Positions 59,233-64,000 of a DNA stretch of 64,000 bases are shown here, in pieces. Under the pieces are notes generated by a model. That model was not told the DNA's origin. It did no database searches and worked only from the letters and a program-made list of their open reading frames with translations. Origin of the DNA: Gordonia sp. ABSL11-1. GTDB taxonomy: Bacteria; Actinomycetota; Actinomycetes; Mycobacteriales; Mycobacteriaceae. Positions within the stretch are counted from its first letter, which is position 1. Every line of letters begins with the position of its first letter. Both the position numbers and the translations under genes were made by a program. Location of the stretch: positions 1-64,000 of the forward strand of contig NZ_JASXSI010000027.1 in assembly GCF_030315685.1 (NCBI RefSeq). Direction: 5' to 3'.

Positions 59233-59807
59233 CCGAGGAACACGCTGTCGCGAGCGCGATCATCCGCCTGATGCAGGGCGTCGTGTATCGCGAATCCGAC
59301 GAGGACACCTGGGGCACCCTCGAACGCTCCGGCGCCGCGGTCCGCGACCATTTCGCCACCATCGGCGTGGACATGGTGATCGACGACTCCGAGGGCTACG
59401 CCTACCTACGATCCCGCCCGGAAGACGAAGGCGACGAACCACTTCCGCGGCTCGTGCGTCGACGTGCGTTGACCTACAACGTAAGTCTGCTGCTGGTGCT
59501 GCTACGCAAACGGCTGTTGGAGTTCGAGATCACCGGCGGCGGCGGGCGACTCGTATTGTCGACCGACCAGATCGTGGAGATTATGCGACTGTTCCAGGCC
59601 GAGTCCACCAACGAGGCGCGCGTGGTCGACCAGGCCGAGACGACCATCAAGAAGACCGTCGAACTCGGCTTCCTGCGCCAGCTGCGCGGCCAGACCGACC
59701 AGTGGGAGGTCCGACGCATCATCAAAGCATATGTCGACGCGCAGACGTTGTCGGACTTCGCGGGCAAGCTCCGCGAATACGCGGGGACTGCGAGCGCCGA
59801 TGAGTGA
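59229..59807 (+). CDS. jetB: Wadjet type I subunit JetB (DUF4194, MukE-like)
   Basis: 192 residues; starts on the ATG that overlaps the jetA stop. DUF4194 landmarks: AIIRLMQGVVYRESDEDTWG at the N-terminus, RRRALTYNVSLLLVLLRKRL in the middle and a winged-helix-like C-terminal half (FLRQLRGQTDQWEVRRIIKA). JetB is the MukE-like KITE subunit binding the kleisin. Overlaps jetC by 8 bases. Confidence 0.93.
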   Translation: MTEEHAVASAIIRLMQGVVYRESDEDTWGTLERSGAAVRDHFATIGVDMVIDDSEGYAYLRSRPEDEGDEPLPRLVRRRALTYNVSLLLVLLRKRLLEFEITGGGGRLVLSTDQIVEIMRLFQAESTNEARVVDQAETTIKKTVELGFLRQLRGQTDQWEVRRIIKAYVDAQTLSDFAGKLREYAGTASADE

Positions 59808-62800
59808 TGGACTGTTCTCCTCGGTGGAACTCAACGCACCAGGCGGTGGGGCCGGATTCCGGCTACAGCACGTCGAGGTGCTGAACTGGGGCACCTTCGA
59901 CCGGCAGGTCTGGCGACTGACCCCTAACACCGAGACCGCGCTGCTCACCGGCGACATCGGCTCCGGCAAGTCGACTCTGGTCGACGCGGTCACGACACTG
60001 CTGATGCCGGCCCACAAGATCGCCTACAACAAGGCCGCGGGCGCCGAGGCCAAGGAACGCACTCTTCGGTCCTACGTCGAGGGTCATTACAAGTCGGAAC
60101 GACAAGAGGCGACCGGACGGTCCCGCGCCAAAGGGCTGCGTCAGGACCGCGGTACCTATTCGGTGATCCTCGGGGTGTTCACCAACCCGGGTTACGACGA
60201 GACCGTCACCCTGGCGCAGGTCTTCCAGCAGCGAGACAGCGCCGGGCAGCCGTATCGCTTCTATGTCACCGCGACCAAACAGCTCGCCATCGCCGCCGAT
60301 TTCGCCGACTTCGGGTCCGACCTGCGCGATCTGCGCAAACGCCTGCGGTCCGGCGGGGCCGATGTGGTCGACGAGTTCCCCAGGTACTCCACGGCGTTGC
60401 GGCGCCTGCTCGGCATCCGCTCCGAGCAGGCGCTGGAGCTGCTGCACCAGACAGTGTCGATGAAGTCGGTCGGCAATCTCAACGATTTCGTCCGCGGGCA
60501 CATGCTCGAACCGAGCGATTCGACCGACCGCGTCCGCGACATCATCGCCCACTTCGATGACCTGACCAAGGCATACGACGCGGTCAAGCGGGCGCGCGAA
60601 CAACTCGAGGCACTCGACCCCATCGTCGCGACCACGCAGAAATACGACACCGCGCTGGCCGAACGTGACGCCCTCGACCTTCAGCGTGCGGCCGTGCGGC
60701 TGTTCATGGCCGAGCACCGTGCCGGTCTGCTCGCCGACGAGATCGACACGCTCACCGCCGAGGGCGAACGCCTACTGCGTGATCAGGACGAAGCCAAGGC
60801 GCGGCAACGCACTCTGAGTCGGGAACGCGATTCGCTCATCGAGGAGCGCGCCCGCGCCGGCGGCGACCGCGTGGGTGAGCTGGAACGCCTCGCTGCCACC
60901 GCCCGCGACGATGTGGACAAACGCCGTCACGGCCGCAACCTGTTCGACACCGCCGTGACCGACGCCGCGTTCGAGCCGGTGGCCACCGGGGAACAGTTCA
61001 CCGCGCTACGCGGCCTCATCGCGGATGAGCGCCCACAGCTGGTGGAGACGAAACAGGCGCTCGACGCGTCGATTGCCGACGCCATCGGACGGGAGAAGGA
61101 AGCGGCCAGGCGGTGTGACGCCATCCGTGGCGAGCTCGACGACCTCGCCGGCCGCACCAGCAATCTACCCCCCGATCAGGTCCAGCTGCGCGATGAGCTG
61201 TGCACCGACCTAGGCCTGTCCCACGACGATCTGCCCTATGCCGGTGAGCTTCTCGACGTCGACGAGGAACACGCGGAGTGGCGCGGGGCGGCCGAACGGG
61301 TGCTGCGCGGTTTCGCGCTGTCCTTGCTGGTGCCGCAGCAGCATTACGAGGCGGTCACGCAGTGGGTCAACGGGAGGCGGCTGACGTTCCGGGGTTCCGG
61401 CGGGCGGACTGTCGGCGCGAAGCTCGTCTACGAGCGGGTTCCGGCACGGCGAGTTCCGTTGCAGCGCCAGGATTCCGCCACCCTGCTGCTTGCCGACTGT
61501 CTGGACATCAAAGCCAGCCCGTTCCACGACTATCTACGTGATGAACTGTTCAAGCGTGCCGATCACCGGTGCGCGGGGACACTCGAGGAGTTCCGGTCCG
61601 CCAAACGGGCCGTCACCCGGGAAGGCCAGGTCCGTTCGGGCGGTCGCCATGAGAAGGACGACCGTCATCGCGTCGATGATCCCCGCCGCTGGGTTCTGGG
61701 CTGGGCGAACGAGCGCAAGATCGCCGCGCTGCGCGAGGATCTCGCCGACCTGGACCGGCAGTGCACGATCGCCGGCGCGGAAGTCGCGTCACTCTCCGAA
61801 GAACGGGATCGGTTGCAGACACGCCGCGAAGCACTCGCCCGTCTCGACGGCTTCCATTCCTGGGCCGATCTGGACGTCGACGAAGCGCAGCGGCGCGCCG
61901 ACGACCACGAGGCCGAACGAGTCCGGCTCGAGTCGGGTTCCTCACGCCTGCAGGAGATCACGGCCGCACTGGAACGCAACTCCGAGCTCGCTTCCGCTAC
62001 GGACACGGCCATCGACGACCTCACCGGCAAGCTTGCCACCACCGCGGCAACCCGGCATCGTGCGGAACAGGATCGTCAGCGCGACGACGACTTCGTCGCC
62101 GGCCACACCGACAGCGACCTTGCCATGGCCCGCGCATCGTATGACGCACTGACGCAGCGACTCACCCGGTCACTGCCCACCCGGGCCGCCGACTGTGCGG
62201 CCGCAGAGAACTCGTTGTCGTCGAGTCTGCATCAACGCATCGAACGACTTACCCGCGAACTCGGCGGTTACGGTCAGAGCCTTGCCCAGTACATGGCCGA
62301 GATGCTGCGCCGCTGGCCGGATCTGCGTTCCGACATGGACGCCGACGTCGACGCCCGTGCCGATTTCGTCACGTTCCGTGAACAGGTCGCCACCGATGAT
62401 CTGCCGCGCTTCGAGTTCGAGTTCAAGGAGCAACTGAACAAGAACGCAATCCAGGAGCTGGCCGGGTTCAACAATTGGCTCAACCGGCAGGCCGCCTCCA
62501 TCGACGAGCGCGTGGCCCGAATCAACGAGGCGTTGGGCGCAGTGCCGTACAACCCGGGGCGCTACATCCGGCTGGAACGGGCGGCCACCACCAATCAGGA
62601 TGTGGCCCAGTTCCGTGCCGATTTGCGCAATCTGACCAACGACAGCCTCGCCGTCGACGGCGACCAGTACTCGGAGCGGCGCTTCTTGGACGTCAAGCGC
62701 ATCATCGAGCGCTTCCGTGGCCGCGACGGGCATGCCGATTCCGACAAGAACTGGACGCGCCGCGTCACCGACGTCCGCAACTGGTTCGTGTTCTCCGCCT

Positions 62801-63201
62801 CCGAACGCGACGTCGACACCGATATCGAGTGGGAGCACTACAGCGACTCCGACGGCAAGTCCGGCGGGCAAAAGGAGAAGCTGGCGTACACGATCCTCGC
62901 GGCGTCGCTGGCCTATCAGTTCGGTCTGGAATGGGGTGTGGAGAAGTCCCGCGACTTCCGATTCGCGGTGATCGACGAGGCGTTCGGGCGCGGATCGGAC
63001 GTATCGACGCGCTATGCGCTGGATCTGTTCGCCAAGCTCGGTCTGCAGCTGCTCATCGTGACACCACTGCAGAAGGTTCACGTGATCGAGCCTTATGTGA
63101 AGGCGATCGGCTTCGTCGACAATCCAACCGGCACGTTCTCCCGGCTGCAGACGATGACGATAGAGGAATACCGGTCGCGCCGCGACGGGCGGTTGAGGTG
63201 A
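59800..63201 (+). CDS. jetC: Wadjet type I subunit JetC (SMC/MukB-like ATPase)
   Basis: 1133 residues from the ATG at 59800 (MSDGLFSSVEL); the frame upstream is shadow of jetB. N-terminal ATPase half with Walker A GDIGSGKST (residues 51-59), two long coiled-coil arms (about 270-420 and 610-790) around a hinge, then the C-terminal half with ABC signature SGGQKEK (about 1022) and Walker B FAVIDEAFGRGSD (about 1055). ATP-driven loop extrusion is the motor function. Length is within the JetC range. GTGA overlap with jetD. Confidence 0.94.
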   Translation: MSDGLFSSVELNAPGGGAGFRLQHVEVLNWGTFDRQVWRLTPNTETALLTGDIGSGKSTLVDAVTTLLMPAHKIAYNKAAGAEAKERTLRSYVEGHYKSERQEATGRSRAKGLRQDRGTYSVILGVFTNPGYDETVTLAQVFQQRDSAGQPYRFYVTATKQLAIAADFADFGSDLRDLRKRLRSGGADVVDEFPRYSTALRRLLGIRSEQALELLHQTVSMKSVGNLNDFVRGHMLEPSDSTDRVRDIIAHFDDLTKAYDAVKRAREQLEALDPIVATTQKYDTALAERDALDLQRAAVRLFMAEHRAGLLADEIDTLTAEGERLLRDQDEAKARQRTLSRERDSLIEERARAGGDRVGELERLAATARDDVDKRRHGRNLFDTAVTDAAFEPVATGEQFTALRGLIADERPQLVETKQALDASIADAIGREKEAARRCDAIRGELDDLAGRTSNLPPDQVQLRDELCTDLGLSHDDLPYAGELLDVDEEHAEWRGAAERVLRGFALSLLVPQQHYEAVTQWVNGRRLTFRGSGGRTVGAKLVYERVPARRVPLQRQDSATLLLADCLDIKASPFHDYLRDELFKRADHRCAGTLEEFRSAKRAVTREGQVRSGGRHEKDDRHRVDDPRRWVLGWANERKIAALREDLADLDRQCTIAGAEVASLSEERDRLQTRREALARLDGFHSWADLDVDEAQRRADDHEAERVRLESGSSRLQEITAALERNSELASATDTAIDDLTGKLATTAATRHRAEQDRQRDDDFVAGHTDSDLAMARASYDALTQRLTRSLPTRAADCAAAENSLSSSLHQRIERLTRELGGYGQSLAQYMAEMLRRWPDLRSDMDADVDARADFVTFREQVATDDLPRFEFEFKEQLNKNAIQELAGFNNWLNRQAASIDERVARINEALGAVPYNPGRYIRLERAATTNQDVAQFRADLRNLTNDSLAVDGDQYSERRFLDVKRIIERFRGRDGHADSDKNWTRRVTDVRNWFVFSASERDVDTDIEWEHYSDSDGKSGGQKEKLAYTILAASLAYQFGLEWGVEKSRDFRFAVIDEAFGRGSDVSTRYALDLFAKLGLQLLIVTPLQKVHVIEPYVKAIGFVDNPTGTFSRLQTMTIEEYRSRRDGRLR

Positions 63202-64000
63202 CCCGTCGGTGGACCTCACCCGCGGATATCGCGGCAAAGGTGCAGCGACGCTGGGACGATGGCACGCTGCTGCGTGCCCATGCGGCCGGTGATCCGTTCG
63301 AGCCCGTCGAGATTCCATTACGAGGCCCCACGGCGTCGCAGATCGGCGAGGATCTGCTCGTCGCACGCGACTGGGTGACAGCGCTGGACTCCGAGCGGCG
63401 CGACGACCGGCGCTACACGCTGATGTGGCAATCAGTCGGCGGCCGACAGGTCGGCCGCAACCGATTGCCGTCACGCGCTGTCGTGTCGTCGTTCGAGCAG
63501 GCATGGGCGCTGCTGGGTGTGTCGTCGGCGGTGCGACAGTTCGACGAACTGCTCGAGGAAGCCTCGACTCATCCGTCGGTCCGCACCTGGATGCTCCGAT
63601 ACCCCTTGCGGGCACTCGAATTGGCCCCGGAGATGCCGCGACTCATCGCTGCGTACGCGTGGCTGGACACTCACCGGGGTTCGCATCGCTACCTCCGTGA
63701 GATCAGCGCACCCGGCGTCGACACCAAGTTCGCCGAACGCCATCGCGCGGTGTTGGCGGCGATGCTCGGGGTGTCGTCGACGGCATCCGGATTCCTGCGC
63801 GGCCTCGGCCTGCAGTCGAGACCCGAGTTCGTGCGGCTGCGGCCGTCGCCGTCCCTGGGTTTGCCGGCACCGTTGACCGAACTCACTGTCCGCGCCGACG
63901 AACTCGGACGACTTGGGCTGCAGCCACGGTCCGCACTCGTGGTCGAGAATGAGATCACCTACCTCAGCGTCGACGTCCCCGGTGACGGAGTGGTTCTGTG
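63198..64000 (+). CDS. jetD: Wadjet type I nuclease JetD (DUF3322/DUF2220), partial at window end
   Basis: GTG at 63198 overlapping the jetC stop; 267 codons are visible and the gene runs off the window. N-terminal DUF3322 (TRRWTSPADIAAKVQRRWDD, then HAAGDPFEPVEIPLRGP and VGRNRLPSRAVVSSF), followed by FLRGLGLQSRPEFVRLRPS and the beginning of the TOPRIM-like DUF2220 domain with the candidate catalytic glutamate in VVENEITYLSV. JetD is the topoisomerase-VI-like nuclease that cleaves the plasmid. The remaining about 130 residues, with the DxD part of TOPRIM, lie beyond the window. Confidence 0.92.
   Translation, partial: MTRRWTSPADIAAKVQRRWDDGTLLRAHAAGDPFEPVEIPLRGPTASQIGEDLLVARDWVTALDSERRDDRRYTLMWQSVGGRQVGRNRLPSRAVVSSFEQAWALLGVSSAVRQFDELLEEASTHPSVRTWMLRYPLRALELAPEMPRLIAAYAWLDTHRGSHRYLREISAPGVDTKFAERHRAVLAAMLGVSSTASGFLRGLGLQSRPEFVRLRPSPSLGLPAPLTELTVRADELGRLGLQPRSALVVENEITYLSVDVPGDGVVL

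Overview
The window is high-GC actinobacterial DNA, most likely from Gordonia or a close mycolic-acid-containing relative. The reasons are a latex clearing protein (rubber oxygenase) gene with its divergent TetR regulator, a cutinase, an Rv1733c-like membrane protein, F420/Ddn-type genes, a KstR-like operator, an acyclic carotenoid cluster and a large single-chain acyl-CoA carboxylase. No rRNA, tRNA, IS element or CRISPR array was seen.

Layout. 0-2.5 kb: a frameshifted MFS efflux gene divergent from a ROK regulator, with a palindrome between them. 2.5-8.6 kb: the rubber-degradation locus. lcpR, a secreted zinc peptidase and a glutathione peroxidase run left; lcp, a cutinase, a small tatA, a globin and a zinc alcohol dehydrogenase run right. 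8.9-10.3 kb: a small helical protein, a frameshifted F420-type oxidoreductase and a damaged small membrane gene. 10.3-16 kb: glycine-betaine demethylation (dimethylglycine oxidase, sarcosine oxidase, Rieske betaine monooxygenase, IclR) behind a strong inverted repeat. 16-24.3 kb: cinA, a truncated rhodanese, MarR, a MoxR/DUF58/VWA/HtrA operon and a two-component system. 24.3-32.8 kb: the carotenoid cluster, as two converging operons separated by a 21-bp tandem repeat. 33.2-35.5 kb: a HelD-type helicase gene downstream of a rifamycin-associated element, hence probably HelR. 35.6-45.7 kb: a mixture of envelope proteins, an acyl-CoA-ligase-like enzyme, an FUSC transporter, a nitronate monooxygenase and several remnants. 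45.7-53 kb: an acyl-CoA synthetase and an 1831-residue carboxylase. 53-57.8 kb: small genes, several of them broken. 57.8-64 kb: a type I Wadjet anti-plasmid system, jetABCD, with jetD cut by the window end.

How the genes work together. Lcp is Tat-exported and cleaves polyisoprene outside the cell; the clustered TatA, cutinase, globin and dehydrogenase could serve its export, surface chemistry, haem/O2 handling and product oxidation. The betaine genes strip methyl groups stepwise towards glycine. The carotenoid genes supply isoprenoid precursor, make phytoene, desaturate it, and appear to hydrate, ketolate and glycosylate an acyclic product. JetABCD is a self-contained plasmid-restriction complex.

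Two kinds of damage recur. One is single-base frameshifts, several of them in C or G homopolymers, which may be sequencing errors. The other is genes missing an internal block or one end (rhodanese, Ddn-like reductase, VOC protein, alpha/beta hydrolase, TetR, nitroreductase, SDR), which cannot be explained by single-base errors. All function calls rest on reading the sequence and remembered family features; no database search was run.
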